Source: Burkholderiales bacterium (GTDB lineage Bacteria; Pseudomonadota; Gammaproteobacteria; Burkholderiales; Ga0077523). Taken from it: DNA of 64,000 nucleotides. Both the position numbers and the translations under genes were made by a program. Where the stretch lies: positions 124,001-188,000 of the forward strand of contig JAIESW010000067.1 of assembly GCA_019745565.1 (NCBI GenBank). The letters are read 5' to 3'. The notes beneath the pieces are model-generated. The model searched no databases and was not told where the DNA came from. It saw only the letters and a list, made by a program, of their open reading frames with translations. Shown here piece after piece: positions 1 to 9,550 of the stretch (its first letter is position 1; each line of letters begins with the position of its first letter).

Positions 1-2294
1 CGGCCCGCAATGCGGTCCTGTTTCCCGGAGTCGTGTCGCCGGTCACCATCGGCCGTGCGACGTCGGTGGCAGCGGCGCAGGCGGCGGTCCAGTCGGAGCA
101 GCGCGTCGGCTTCCTGCTCCAGCGCGATGCCGAGCAGAACGACGTCCGCCCGAACGATCTGCACTGGGTCGGTACGGCCGGCCGCATCGTCCGCTACGTG
201 ACCGGACAGGACGGTTCGCACCACCTCGTCGTGCAAGGCGAGGAACGCTTCCGCGTGCTCGAATTCCTCGAGGGTTGGCCGTTCCTCGTGGCGCGCGTTG
301 CGTACATCTCGGCTGCCGACGAGAGCGGTCCCGAGATCGAAGCACGCTTCCTGCAATTGAAGGAAAAGGCCGTCGAAGCGATCCGGTTGCTGCCGAACGC
401 GCCCGACGAGTTCATTCCGATCGTGCAAGGCATGGAATCGGCCGGTGCGCTTGCGGATACCGTCGCCAACCTGATCGACGTCAAGCGCGAGGACAAGCAG
501 GACATCCTCGAGACGTTCGATCTGAAGCGTCGTCTCGACCGCGTGCTCGCACTGCTGGCCGCGCGCGTGGAAGTGCTCCGGCTCTCTAAGGAGATCGGCG
601 ACAAGACCCGGAAGGAGTTCGACGATCGCCAGCGCGAGCACGTCCTGCGCGAGCAGATGCGCCAGATCCAGAAGGAACTGGGCGACGGCGAGGACACGGC
701 CGCTGAGATCGAAGGCCTCAAGACCGCCGTCGAGGCTGCGGGCATGCCCGAGGAGACGCTCAAGCACGCGCGCAAGGAATTGAAGCGCCTCGAGCGCATG
801 GGCGAAAGCTCGGGCGAAGCATCCATGGTGCGCACCTATCTCGAGTGGTTGAGCGAGCTGCCCTGGAAGGCCGAGGACGTGAAGCCGATCGATATCGCCG
901 AGGCGCGCCGCGTGCTCGACGAGGACCACTTCGGCCTCGACAAGATCAAGCGTCGCATCCTCGAGTTCCTCGCGGTGCGCAAGCTCAATCCGGAAGGCAA
1001 GAGCCCGATCCTGTGCTTCGTCGGTCCGCCCGGCGTGGGCAAGACTTCGCTCGGCCAGTCGATCGCGAAGGCCACCGGCCGCACGTTCCAGCGCGTGGCG
1101 CTGGGCGGCGTGCACGACGAGGCGGAGATCCGCGGTCACCGGCGTACGTACATCGGCTCGCTGCCGGGCAACATCATCCAGGCGCTGAAGCGCGCCGGGT
1201 CGCGCACGGGCGTGCTGCTCTTCGACGAGGTGGACAAGCTCGGCGCGGGCGGCTTCCACGGCGATCCGTCCTCGGCGCTGCTTGAAGTGCTCGATCCGGA
1301 GCAGAACTCCAAGTTCCGCGACAACTATCTCGGGGTCGACTTCGATCTGTCGAAGGTGATGTTCATCGCCACCGCGAACCAGCTCGACACCATTCCGGGG
1401 CCGTTGCGCGACCGCATGGAGATCATCCAGCTTCCCGGTTACACGGAGGAAGAGAAGCTCGAGATCGCGCGCCGGTATCTCGTGAAGCGTCAGCTCGAGG
1501 CCAATGGTCTTAACGCCGAGCAGGCGGTGATCACTGAAGCGGCGTTGCGCCGGATAATCGGCGACTACACGCGCGAAGCGGGCGTGCGCAACCTCGAGCG
1601 CGAGGTGGGCGCCGTACTGCGGCGGGTGGCCATGCGGATCGCGGAAGGCGAGGCCGGGCCGATCACGGTGGACGCCGACGATCTGCAGGCGATCCTGGGG
1701 GCTGCGCGGTTCGAGAACGAAGTGGCACAGCGTGCCGGCCTGCCCGGCGTGGCCACCGGTCTCGCGTGGACGCCGGTGGGCGGCGACATCCTCTTCATCG
1801 AGTCGGCGAAGGTGCCGGGTTCGGGCAAGCTCATCCTGACCGGGCAACTCGGTGACGTGATGAAGGAATCGGCGCAGGCCGCGCTTACGCTCGCCAAGAC
1901 CTGGACCGGGCGCAAGCTCGACGACGTGGACATCCACGTGCACGTGCCCGCGGGCGCGACGCCGAAGGACGGGCCGAGCGCGGGTGTGGCGATGTTCCTG
2001 TCGCTCGTGTCCCTGCTCACCGACAAGCCGGTGCGTGCCGATGTCGCGATGACCGGAGAAGTATCACTGCGCGGACTAGTCATGCCCATCGGGGGTTTGA
2101 AGGAGAAGACGCTGGCTGCGCTGCGGGCCGGCATCACCACCGTCATGCTGCCGCGACGCAACGCGAAAGATCTCGACGACATCCCGAACGAGGCGCGCGA
2201 GAAGTTGAAGTTCGTGCTGCTCGACCGCGTCGAGGATGCGGTGCGCACGGCGATCGACGGGTTGCCCCCGTCCACGGAGCAAGTCGCCGCCTGA
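1..2294 (+). CDS. lon: ATP-dependent protease Lon (5' partial)
   Basis: Lon is the cytoplasmic AAA+ serine protease that degrades damaged and regulatory proteins. The frame is open from the left edge and enters with RNAVLFPGVV, typical of the very start of the LON substrate-binding domain, so only a few N-terminal residues are missing; an internal GTG at 33 is not the start. In order one sees the LON domain, a charged coiled coil, an AAA+ module with Walker A GPPGVGKTS (nt about 1023-1049) and Walker B LLFDEVDK, and the S16 protease domain. The Ser-Lys dyad is intact: Ser in DGPSAG (codon 1977-1979) and Lys in GGLKEK (codon 2100-2102). The 763 codons present match normal Lon length. The promoter lies outside the window. 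Confidence 0.97.
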   Translation, partial: ARNAVLFPGVVSPVTIGRATSVAAAQAAVQSEQRVGFLLQRDAEQNDVRPNDLHWVGTAGRIVRYVTGQDGSHHLVVQGEERFRVLEFLEGWPFLVARVAYISAADESGPEIEARFLQLKEKAVEAIRLLPNAPDEFIPIVQGMESAGALADTVANLIDVKREDKQDILETFDLKRRLDRVLALLAARVEVLRLSKEIGDKTRKEFDDRQREHVLREQMRQIQKELGDGEDTAAEIEGLKTAVEAAGMPEETLKHARKELKRLERMGESSGEASMVRTYLEWLSELPWKAEDVKPIDIAEARRVLDEDHFGLDKIKRRILEFLAVRKLNPEGKSPILCFVGPPGVGKTSLGQSIAKATGRTFQRVALGGVHDEAEIRGHRRTYIGSLPGNIIQALKRAGSRTGVLLFDEVDKLGAGGFHGDPSSALLEVLDPEQNSKFRDNYLGVDFDLSKVMFIATANQLDTIPGPLRDRMEIIQLPGYTEEEKLEIARRYLVKRQLEANGLNAEQAVITEAALRRIIGDYTREAGVRNLEREVGAVLRRVAMRIAEGEAGPITVDADDLQAILGAARFENEVAQRAGLPGVATGLAWTPVGGDILFIESAKVPGSGKLILTGQLGDVMKESAQAALTLAKTWTGRKLDDVDIHVHVPAGATPKDGPSAGVAMFLSLVSLLTDKPVRADVAMTGEVSLRGLVMPIGGLKEKTLAALRAGITTVMLPRRNAKDLDDIPNEAREKLKFVLLDRVEDAVRTAIDGLPPSTEQVAA

Positions 2295-2315
2295 GATCTG
2301 ACCGACGGTGATGGG

Positions 2316-2338
2316 GCGGCGCCCGGCGTAGCTGGGGT
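2316..2338. repeat. 23-bp dispersed repeat, copy 1
   Basis: These 23 bases (GGCGGCGCCCGGCG followed by TAGCTGGGG) recur exactly at 17827-17849. Here the motif starts 22 bp after the lon stop codon. In both copies it runs into a short G4/C4 hairpin (GGGGTGCCGCCCC here), so it may act in transcript termination or 3'-end stability. It is not followed by a U tract. Confidence 0.6.
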
Positions 2339-2446
2339 GCCGCCCCTCGGCGAGCGAGATGGGGTGGGTGATCCGCACGTTCTAGAATCTTCCTGTTCGG
2401 CGGGCGGCCGTGGCTGTCCGCTGAACCACAACTACAACTGGGGAGG

Positions 2447-2809
2447 ATGAACGTGCGACGGATCGATCTGCTGCTGTTTGCCGCTGTCTTGTGGGCCGGT
2501 CCGGTGCCGGCCCACGCGGACGAAACGACGCTGACCAACGACGAGATCACGAGCTTCGTCACCGGCAAGCGCCTGGCTGCGCAGCGCGGCCAGGCGGATC
2601 TGCGGTTGAAGTTCAACCAGGACGGCTCGCTGTCGATCCAGGACGGTCACGCCGTGGAGAAGGGCAAGTGGCGCGTGGAGGGTGACCTACTTTGCATGCA
2701 GGTTTCGAAGTGGAGCTTCGACGGCTGCGGCAAGATCGTGCGTGTCGATGGAAAGCTGAAGTTGCTCGAGCCGGCCGGGGACAGGGAGCATCTGGCGTTC
2801 GGAGGCTGA
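2447..2809 (+). CDS. small exported protein of unknown function
   Basis: 120-residue protein not assigned to a family. Residues 1-24 form a Sec signal peptide (MNVRRIDLLLFAAVLWAG...AHA, cleavage likely after AHA). The mature part looks like a small beta-sheet domain: a glycine/aspartate turn (NQDGSLSI), then KGKWRVEGDLLCMQVSKW and a second Cys in FDGCGK, so the two cysteines could form a disulphide. The W..EGDLLC pattern resembles small periplasmic lipocalin-like proteins in general, but no precise family can be named. The start is set by GGGGAGG about 6 bp upstream of ATG 2447. It is co-directional with lon (152 bp gap) and convergent with uvrA. Confidence 0.7.
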   Translation: MNVRRIDLLLFAAVLWAGPVPAHADETTLTNDEITSFVTGKRLAAQRGQADLRLKFNQDGSLSIQDGHAVEKGKWRVEGDLLCMQVSKWSFDGCGKIVRVDGKLKLLEPAGDREHLAFGG

Positions 2810-2814
2810 CGCCA

Positions 2815-2947
2815 GCCCCCATCCCAACCTTCCCCCAACGAAGTTGGGGGAAGGGGTGTACGTCCCCTCCCCCGGCTTTGCCGGGGGAGGGCGGAGGGTG
2901 GGGGCAAGCGAAGCGCCGGCTGTGCCTGGGAAGGTTGGGATGGGGGC
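2815..2947. repeat. C/G-rich palindromic element, copy 1 (between convergent genes)
   Basis: Composite palindromic element in the gap between the small exported protein and uvrA. It begins GCCCCCATCCCAACC, contains hairpin TTCCCCCAAC-GAA-GTTGGGGGAA (2830-2852) and hairpin CCCTCCCCCGGC-TTT-GCCGGGGGAGGG (2865-2891), and closes at 2929-2947 with the inverse of its first 19 bases. Related copies are at 28059-28208 and 30423-30512, with a shortened one inside uvrA. It fills the space between two convergent 3' ends, so a bidirectional terminator or REP-like role is plausible. Confidence 0.8.
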
Positions 2948-2965
2948 GAGCGAGTGTGCCTGCGC

Positions 2966-5900
2966 CTACCCGCCGTTCCCTCTCTCCGCCAGGAACTCCC
3001 CGAGCACCTTCGCCGTATGCGACCTGGTTGCCTTGGCGACGATCGCCTCCGGCGCTCCTTGCGCCACGATCTCGCCACCGGCATCGCCACCCTCCGGACC
3101 CAGGTCGATGATCCAGTCGGCCTCGGCCATCACGTCGAGGTTGTGCTCGATCACAACCACCGAGTTGCCGGCGTCCACCAACCGGTGCAGCACGCGGATC
3201 AGCTTTTCCACGTCCGCCATGTGCAGGCCCACCGTCGGTTCGTCGAGCACGTAGAGCGTGTGCTGCTGCGCGCCGGCGCGTCCGGGTCTGCCGCCGGCGT
3301 CCGATTGATCGGTACGCACCTTCGATAGTTCGGTGACCAGTTTTATCCGTTGCGCCTCGCCGCCGGACAGCGTCGGGCTCTGCTGGCCGAGGGTGAGATA
3401 GCCCAGGCCCACGTCCTGCAGCAGCCGCAGCGCGTGATGGATCGACGCGTGGGCGGAGAAGAACTCGACGGCATCGTCCACGCTCATGGCGAGCACGTCG
3501 CCGATGGACTTGCCCTTGAACTGCACCGCGAGCGTCTCGGGATTGAAGCGCTTGCCGCCGCACACGTCGCACGTGACCTTCACGTCGGGGAGGAAGCTCA
3601 TCTCGATCTTCTGCAGGCCCTGACCTTCGCACGCATCGCAGCGGCCGGCTCCGGTGTTGAACGAGAAGCGCGTTGCCTCGAAGCCGCGCATCCGTGCTTC
3701 GGTGGTTCCCGCGAACAGGCGCCGGATGGAATCCCAGAAGCCCACGTAGGTGGCCGGGCACGAGCGCGGTGTCTTGCCGATGGGGGTCTGGTCCACTTCG
3801 AGGACACGACCGACCGCTTCCGCTCCTTTCACGTCGCGACAACCGAGGAACGTCTCGCCCGGTCCACGGCGCTTGCGGCCTTCCGACACGACGTGCACGA
3901 GGTTCGCATGCAGCACGTCGCGGGCAAGCGTGGACTTGCCGGAACCGGAGACCCCCGTGATGACCGTCAACCGCCCGAGCGGCACGCGCGCATTCACTTT
4001 CTTGAGGTTGTGCAGGTCGGCGCCCACCAGTTCGATTGCAGGCATCGACGCGCTCACCGCACGCCGTGGCACCAGCGGATGCCGCAGCGGCTCGCGCAGG
4101 AACCGTCCGGTGAGCGAATCGGGCGCTGCCATCAGATCCTCGGCCGTGCCTTGCCCCACGACGTGTCCGCCGCGGGTGCCGGCACCGGGACCGAGATCGA
4201 GGACGTGAACGGCACGGCGGATGGTGTCTTCGTCGTGCTCCACCACCACCAGCGTGTTCCCCTTCGACTCGAGCCGGGCAAGGGTGTCGAGCAGGATGCG
4301 GTTGTCGCGCGGATGCAACCCGATGGTGGGCTCGTCGAGGATGTAGCACACGCCCTGGAGGTTCGAACCCAGTTGGGACGCGAGGCGAATGCGCTGGGCT
4401 TCGCCACCCGACAGCGTGGGTGCCGAGCGATCGAGCGCGAGGTAGCCCAGTCCCACGTCCTGCAGGAAGCCGAGCCGTGACTTGAGTTCCGCGAGGATGT
4501 CGCGGGCGATCTCCAGTTCGCGTCCTTCCAGCGACAACATCTGGAAGAAGTCGTCCACCTTGCCCACGGACAGCGCCGCGAGGTCGGCGATGGAGCGATC
4601 GCGGAACAGCACGTTGAGCGCGATCGGATTGAGGCGCTTGCCGTCGCAGGTGGGGCAGGGTTGCGCGTCGCCTTCGAACCACTCGTTCCACCAGATCTCC
4701 TCGCCGGTCTGCTCCTCGTCGAAGCCCTGGATCTTGAGACCCGTGCCGTAACACGTCTCGCACCAGCCGTGCTTCGAGTTGTAGGAGAAGAGCCGCGGGT
4801 CGAGTTCGGGGTAGCTCGTGCCGCACGTGGGGCAGGCGCGCTTGGTGGAGAACACCTGCTCCGTCGCTTCCGCCTTGCCCTCCAGCAGGCCGTCGAGCGG
4901 CGCGATGACGTGCACGACGCCCTTGCCGTGCTCCAACGCTGTCGCTAGCGCGGCGCGCAGCGTGGGTTCCGCCTCGGGCGTTATCACGAGATCCGCCACC
5001 GGCAGTTCCAGCGTGTGCTCCTTGAAGCGGTCGAGCCGCGGCCACTTTGCCGTCCCGATGAACTCGCCGTCCACGCGCAGATGGGTGTAGCCCTTGCCGG
5101 ATGCCCATTTGGCGAGATCGGTGTAGTAGCCCTTGCGCGCGACCACCAGGGGTGCGAGCAACCCGACGTGCTGGCCGCGATAGTCGCGCAGGATGCGCGC
5201 GACGATGCTGTCGACGCTCTGCGGTTCGATCGGCGTCCCGTCGTTCGGGCAATGCTGCGTGCCCAGCTTCATGAACAGCAGGCGCAGGAAGTGATAGACC
5301 TCGGTCAACGTGGCCACGGTGCTCTTGCGGCCGCCGCGGCTGGTGCGCTGTTCGATCGCCACGGTCGGCGGAATGCCGAAGATCGCGTCCACGTCGGGGC
5401 GCGATGCCGGTTGCACGAACTGCCGGGCATAGGCGTTGAGCGACTCCAGGTAGCGCCGCTGGCCTTCGTTGAACAGGATGTCGAAGGCCAGCGTCGACTT
5501 GCCGGAGCCGGAGACGCCGGTGATCACGTTGAAGCCGTGGCGCGGGATGTCGACGTTGACGCTCTTCAGGTTGTGCTCGCGCGCATTGCGCACGCTGATG
5601 GCCGTGCCGCCGCGGGCGGCGCGCGCCAGCGGCTGGTAGCTCATGGCCGGTTCCGCGGCTTTCGGCGCGTTGCCGGCCAACGCGGCTGCGTACTCGCGCA
5701 ACGCCTGGCCGGTGTGCGAGGTCGGATGAGCCATCACCTCGGCGGGTGTCCCGGCGCAGACGATCTCGCCGCCGGCGTCGCCGCCTTCCGGACCGAGATC
5801 GATCAGCCAGTCGGACGCGCCGATCACGTCGAGGTTGTGCTCGATCACGATCAGCGAATGGCCGGCCGCGAGCAGTTTGCGGAAGGCGCGCAGCAACTTC

Positions 5901-8683
5901 GCCGTATCGTCGAAGTGCAGACCGGTCGTGGGTTCGTCGAACAGGAAGAGCGACTTCGATGCCGTGCCGAGGTTGGCCTCGGCCAAGTGGCCGGCGAGTT
6001 TCAGGCGCTGCGCCTCGCCACCGGAAAGCGTCGGTACCGGTTGGCCGAGCCGCAGGTACTCCAGGCCCACGTCCGCCAGCGGCTGCAGGCGTGCGAGGGT
6101 TTCCTTCGAATGGGCGAAGAACTGCACGGCCTCGGACACCGTGAGTTCGAGGACCTCCGCCATGTTCCTGCCGTCGACCGTGATCTCGAGTACTTCGGGG
6201 CGGTAACGCTTGCCGTCGCAATCGGGGCAGCGCAGGTAGACGTCGGAGAGAAACTGCATCTCCACGTGCTCGAAGCCGTTGCCGCCGCAGGTGGGGCACC
6301 GGCCGTCGCCGGAATTGAAACTGAAGGTCCCCGGCGTGTACGCGCGCTGCTTCGCGGCCGGTGTGTCGGCGAACAGCTTGCGGATCGCGTCGAAGGCGCC
6401 GACGTAGCTCGCTGGGTTGGAGCGCGTGGTCTTGCCGATGGGCGTCTGATCCACCATCACCACTTCGGTGAAATGCTCGTGACCGCGCAGCTCGCGGAAC
6501 GCCCCGGGCGTCTCCGTGGGCTTGCCCTTCTGCTTGAGCAACGCCGCATACAGCACGTCCTGCACCAGCGTCGACTTGCCCGATCCGGAGACGCCGGTGA
6601 TCGTGACCAGCCGTTCCAGCGGGATCGTCACATCGACGTTCTTCAGATTGTGTTCGCCGGCACCGAGCAGTTCCAGTTTCGGTCCGCGCGGATCGGGAGC
6701 GCGCGGCGCGAGGCCGCTGTCGGCGCGCTTGCGGCCCGACAGATACGCGGCCGTCAGGGAATCGGGCGTGCGCATCATCTCGTCGGGCGTGCCGAAGAAG
6801 ACGATCTCGCCGCCGCGCTCGCCGGGTCCGGGCCCCATGTCGAGCAGACGGTCGGCCGCGAACATGATCTGCGGATCGTGTTCCACCACCACCAGCGAAT
6901 TGCCGGCGTCGCGCAGCTTCTGCATCACGGCGATCACGCGCTGCATGTCGCGCGGATGCAGTCCGATCGAGGGTTCGTCCAGCACGAACAGCGTGTTCAC
7001 CAGTGACGTCCCCAGTGCCGTGGTGAGGTTGATGCGCTGCACCTCGCCGCCGGACAGCGTACGCGACTGGCGATCGAGCGTGAGATAGCCCAGTCCCACT
7101 TCGTTGACGAAGCCGAGCCGGCTGCGGATCTCCGCCAGCAGCAGATCGGTGGCTTCGTCGAGTGCGCCCTCGAGCCGCAGGTTCTCGAAGAAGCTGCGAG
7201 TGCGCTCGGCCGGCAGCAACATGAGATCGTGGATGGCGAGGCCCGGGAGATCCTCGAGCACTTCACGCGTCCAGTCGACGCCGCGCGGCAGGAAGCGGTT
7301 CGCGGGCGCCAGTACGGCGTCGGCGTCCGCTTTCGAGCCCACGCGCCACAACAGCGATTCCGGCTTTAGTCGCGCGCCGCCGCAGGCTTCGCACGGCGTG
7401 TAGGCCCGATACTTCGAGAGCAGCACGCGGATGTGCATCTTGTACGCCTTGGTCTCGAGCCAGGCGAAGAAGCGCCGCACGCCGTACCACGTGCCCGGCC
7501 AGGACTTGCTCCAGTTCTTCCACTCCGGTTCGCCCTCCAGCACCCAGTGACGCTGCGCATCGGTGAGATCGCGCCACGGGACATCGAGCGGGATGTCGCG
7601 CTTCTTCGCGTACTTCACCAGGTCGTCCTGGCACTCGCTGAAGCTGGGTGTCTGCCATGGTTTGATCGCACCCTGGCCGAGGGTCTTCGAGGCGTCCGGC
7701 ACGATCAGGCCGAAATCGATGCCGATCACGCGGCCGAAGCCGCGGCACGTGTCGCACGCACCGATGGGCGAGTTGAACGAGAAGCGGCTCGGGTTCGGCT
7801 CGCTGTAGTGGATGTCGCAGTCGGGGCAATGCAGGTCGGTGCTGTAGCGCCAGGGTGCGTGCGGCGCTGGGCGAGGGGTGTCAGACGTTGGGCGCGAGGT
7901 ATCGAACGCAGGCACTCCTTCCCCCGCCGTTCCGGCGGGGGAAGGCTGGGATGGGGGCGCGCCGTCGTCCGCCAGCGGATACACGTTGACCCTGCCCTGT
8001 CCGACCCGCAATGCCGCCTCCAGCGCCTCCACGATCCGAGCGCGCTCCGCGTTGCCCGCCCGGAAGCGATCCTGGATCACCTCCACCGTGTCCTTCGCGC
8101 GCGCGTGGATCCGCGAATACCCCTGAGCTTCGAGCAGCTTCAGGACTTCCTCTTCCTTGAAGTTCTTCGGGACCGGCACCGGGAAGGTCACGATCAGCCG
8201 GGGATCGCCTGCTGCGCGCGCCCGCTCCGTCAGATCGTCGAAGATGGTCTGCGGCGTGTCGCGTCGCACCGCACGACCGCAGTGCCGGCAATGCAGATGG
8301 GCCGCCCGCGCGAATAGCAGCTTCAGGTGGTCGTTCAGCTCCGTCATCGTGCCCACGGTCGAGCGCGACGTGCGCACCGGATTGGTCTGGTCGATGGCGA
8401 TGGCCGGCGGGATGCCCTCGACCCGGTCGACCTGGGGCTTGTCCATGCGGTCCAGGAACTGGCGCGCGTAGGGCGAGAACGTCTCCACGTAACGTCGCTG
8501 GCCTTCGGCGTACAGAGTGTCAAACACCAGCGACGACTTGCCGGAACCGGACACGCCGGTCACCACCACCAGTTCGCTGGTGGGGATCGCGAGCGTCAGG
8601 TTCTTGAGGTTGTTCTGGCGCGCGCCGTGGATGACTATCGCTTCGCCGACGCGGTCGGTGAGGGGGGAATCGGGGGTCTTCAT
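2966..8683 (-). CDS. uvrA: double-length excinuclease ABC subunit UvrA (tandem fusion, four ATPase modules)
   Basis: DNA-damage recognition ATPase of nucleotide excision repair, cytoplasmic. At 1905 residues it is twice normal UvrA length (about 940) and contains two complete UvrA units head to tail. Four Walker A motifs GVSGSGKS are encoded near nt 8550, 6590, 5510 and 3950, each with its ABC signature (LSGGEAQR or LSGGEVQR). Zinc-finger cysteines are seen in both units (CPDCDIHY...CDTC and CPTCGTSY...CETC; CPTCGGNG...CPDC and CDACEGQG...CDVC). ATG 8683 was chosen over a longer frame because MKTPDSP leads directly into IVIHGARQNNLKNL. Double-length UvrA proteins are known in betaproteobacteria and may act as covalent dimers or be a second UvrA; a normal-length uvrA may exist elsewhere. 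About 40 residues of Pro/Ser/Thr-rich sequence interrupt unit 1 before its zinc finger, partly made of a palindromic repeat. Confidence 0.93.
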   Translation of the reverse strand: MKTPDSPLTDRVGEAIVIHGARQNNLKNLTLAIPTSELVVVTGVSGSGKSSLVFDTLYAEGQRRYVETFSPYARQFLDRMDKPQVDRVEGIPPAIAIDQTNPVRTSRSTVGTMTELNDHLKLLFARAAHLHCRHCGRAVRRDTPQTIFDDLTERARAAGDPRLIVTFPVPVPKNFKEEEVLKLLEAQGYSRIHARAKDTVEVIQDRFRAGNAERARIVEALEAALRVGQGRVNVYPLADDGAPPSQPSPAGTAGEGVPAFDTSRPTSDTPRPAPHAPWRYSTDLHCPDCDIHYSEPNPSRFSFNSPIGACDTCRGFGRVIGIDFGLIVPDASKTLGQGAIKPWQTPSFSECQDDLVKYAKKRDIPLDVPWRDLTDAQRHWVLEGEPEWKNWSKSWPGTWYGVRRFFAWLETKAYKMHIRVLLSKYRAYTPCEACGGARLKPESLLWRVGSKADADAVLAPANRFLPRGVDWTREVLEDLPGLAIHDLMLLPAERTRSFFENLRLEGALDEATDLLLAEIRSRLGFVNEVGLGYLTLDRQSRTLSGGEVQRINLTTALGTSLVNTLFVLDEPSIGLHPRDMQRVIAVMQKLRDAGNSLVVVEHDPQIMFAADRLLDMGPGPGERGGEIVFFGTPDEMMRTPDSLTAAYLSGRKRADSGLAPRAPDPRGPKLELLGAGEHNLKNVDVTIPLERLVTITGVSGSGKSTLVQDVLYAALLKQKGKPTETPGAFRELRGHEHFTEVVMVDQTPIGKTTRSNPASYVGAFDAIRKLFADTPAAKQRAYTPGTFSFNSGDGRCPTCGGNGFEHVEMQFLSDVYLRCPDCDGKRYRPEVLEITVDGRNMAEVLELTVSEAVQFFAHSKETLARLQPLADVGLEYLRLGQPVPTLSGGEAQRLKLAGHLAEANLGTASKSLFLFDEPTTGLHFDDTAKLLRAFRKLLAAGHSLIVIEHNLDVIGASDWLIDLGPEGGDAGGEIVCAGTPAEVMAHPTSHTGQALREYAAALAGNAPKAAEPAMSYQPLARAARGGTAISVRNAREHNLKSVNVDIPRHGFNVITGVSGSGKSTLAFDILFNEGQRRYLESLNAYARQFVQPASRPDVDAIFGIPPTVAIEQRTSRGGRKSTVATLTEVYHFLRLLFMKLGTQHCPNDGTPIEPQSVDSIVARILRDYRGQHVGLLAPLVVARKGYYTDLAKWASGKGYTHLRVDGEFIGTAKWPRLDRFKEHTLELPVADLVITPEAEPTLRAALATALEHGKGVVHVIAPLDGLLEGKAEATEQVFSTKRACPTCGTSYPELDPRLFSYNSKHGWCETCYGTGLKIQGFDEEQTGEEIWWNEWFEGDAQPCPTCDGKRLNPIALNVLFRDRSIADLAALSVGKVDDFFQMLSLEGRELEIARDILAELKSRLGFLQDVGLGYLALDRSAPTLSGGEAQRIRLASQLGSNLQGVCYILDEPTIGLHPRDNRILLDTLARLESKGNTLVVVEHDEDTIRRAVHVLDLGPGAGTRGGHVVGQGTAEDLMAAPDSLTGRFLREPLRHPLVPRRAVSASMPAIELVGADLHNLKKVNARVPLGRLTVITGVSGSGKSTLARDVLHANLVHVVSEGRKRRGPGETFLGCRDVKGAEAVGRVLEVDQTPIGKTPRSCPATYVGFWDSIRRLFAGTTEARMRGFEATRFSFNTGAGRCDACEGQGLQKIEMSFLPDVKVTCDVCGGKRFNPETLAVQFKGKSIGDVLAMSVDDAVEFFSAHASIHHALRLLQDVGLGYLTLGQQSPTLSGGEAQRIKLVTELSKVRTDQSDAGGRPGRAGAQQHTLYVLDEPTVGLHMADVEKLIRVLHRLVDAGNSVVVIEHNLDVMAEADWIIDLGPEGGDAGGEIVAQGAPEAIVAKATRSHTAKVLGEFLAERGNGG
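7916..7960. repeat. palindromic element copy inside the uvrA reading frame
   Basis: TTCCCCCGCCGTTCCGGCGGGGGAA is a perfect stem-loop, followed by GGCTGGGATGGGGG, the same end sequence as the intergenic elements at 2815, 28059 and 30423 (inverse orientation). It lies wholly within uvrA and is read in frame on the minus strand as APPSQPSPAGTAGEG, around residues 241-256. This stretch is absent from typical UvrA, where the region leads straight to the zinc-binding finger. The frame is intact on both sides. Confidence 0.75.
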
Positions 8684-9077
8684 GTCAGTTTGCCTGGCTG
8701 CCCCATGGCTTCGCCGCACCCCTTTCATGGCAGGGGCGATGCGTGCGTGCGGGCGGTCTCATCGTGGAATCGGGAGGGGTCGGAAAGGTCGACCCGGAAG
8801 CGATCGATTGTAGTCTCGCTGCAGTGCAAACAAACGTTGGCGCGGCACGGGGAGACTTTCCCTTGACCTGCCGGGTGGACCGTCGCACCATGTTCCGCCA
8901 ACAAAAACCATCGGCTGTATCGGGGAGGATAGGGCGCATGGCATCGATCGGCCGGGCTTGCTCGGCATTTTCGTTCGTGGTGGCGGGCAGTGGATCAGCC
9001 ATCGGAGTGACGGCAGCAAAGCCGCTGAAGCAGACCCTCTCCCAAGGGATCGTTGCGGGATCCATCGGAGCCCGCTC
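8684..9077. other. divergent intergenic region uvrA / cytochrome c
   Basis: 394 bp without a convincing gene. On the minus strand a good -10 hexamer TACAAT lies at 8812-8807, about 125 bp upstream of the uvrA ATG, with a weak -35 (GTTTGT, 17-bp spacer). On the plus strand TTGACC at 8863-8868 is a possible -35 for the cytochrome gene, but its -10 partner is poor. No LexA-type operator was recognised near the uvrA promoter candidate. Confidence 0.4.
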
Positions 9078-9437
9078 ATGAAGGCCACGATCGCGATGGT
9101 TGCGCTGATGGCGCTCGTCCTGTCGCTGGCCGTCCGGGCGGAAACCAGTCCGGATGAAGCGAAGCAGATCTACGACCAGATGTGCGCGGGCTGTCACGGT
9201 TTCAAGGGCGACGGCGGCGAGGGACACCGCGGCGGGTTCAGCCCGCACATCGGTACGCTGGCCAACAAGGCCTACATGGCGTCGGTGCCCGACGAGTACC
9301 TCGCCATGATCATCAAGAAGGGCGGCGCGGCCATGGGCAAGATCGCGACCATGCCGGCGTGGGAGCACAAGTTCAACGACGAGCAGGTCAACGCGCTCGT
9401 CAAGCACATCCGTTCCTTCGCGCCCGCCGAGCATTGA
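9078..9437 (+). CDS. periplasmic mono-haem cytochrome c
   Basis: 119-residue c-type cytochrome. It has a Sec signal peptide (MKATIAMVALMALVLSLAVRAE), haem-attachment motif CAGCH near residue 36, and a class I fold ending in the helix EQVNALVKHIRSF. A methionine for the sixth haem ligand is available in IATMPAW. It probably accepts electrons from the beta-propeller dehydrogenase encoded 113 bp downstream, the usual partnership for such pairs; this is inferred from position. ATG 9078 is chosen because GGAG lies 7 bp upstream and the signal peptide starts there; a longer upstream frame has no signal sequence. Confidence 0.88.
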   Translation: MKATIAMVALMALVLSLAVRAETSPDEAKQIYDQMCAGCHGFKGDGGEGHRGGFSPHIGTLANKAYMASVPDEYLAMIIKKGGAAMGKIATMPAWEHKFNDEQVNALVKHIRSFAPAEH

Positions 9438-9550
9438 TGCCGGCGGCCGCCGAGCGCGTCGAGTTACAGGGAGACGTCCGTAGCAAAGGAGGGCTTACGC
9501 CCACGCAGCACGGTAACTGAAGTCGAACTTCAACCGAGGAGGAGGCGAGA

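Noticed and set aside
5015-7006. 663-codon open frame on the plus strand
   Set aside because: Antisense to uvrA; it arises from the high GC content and has no family motifs or start signals.
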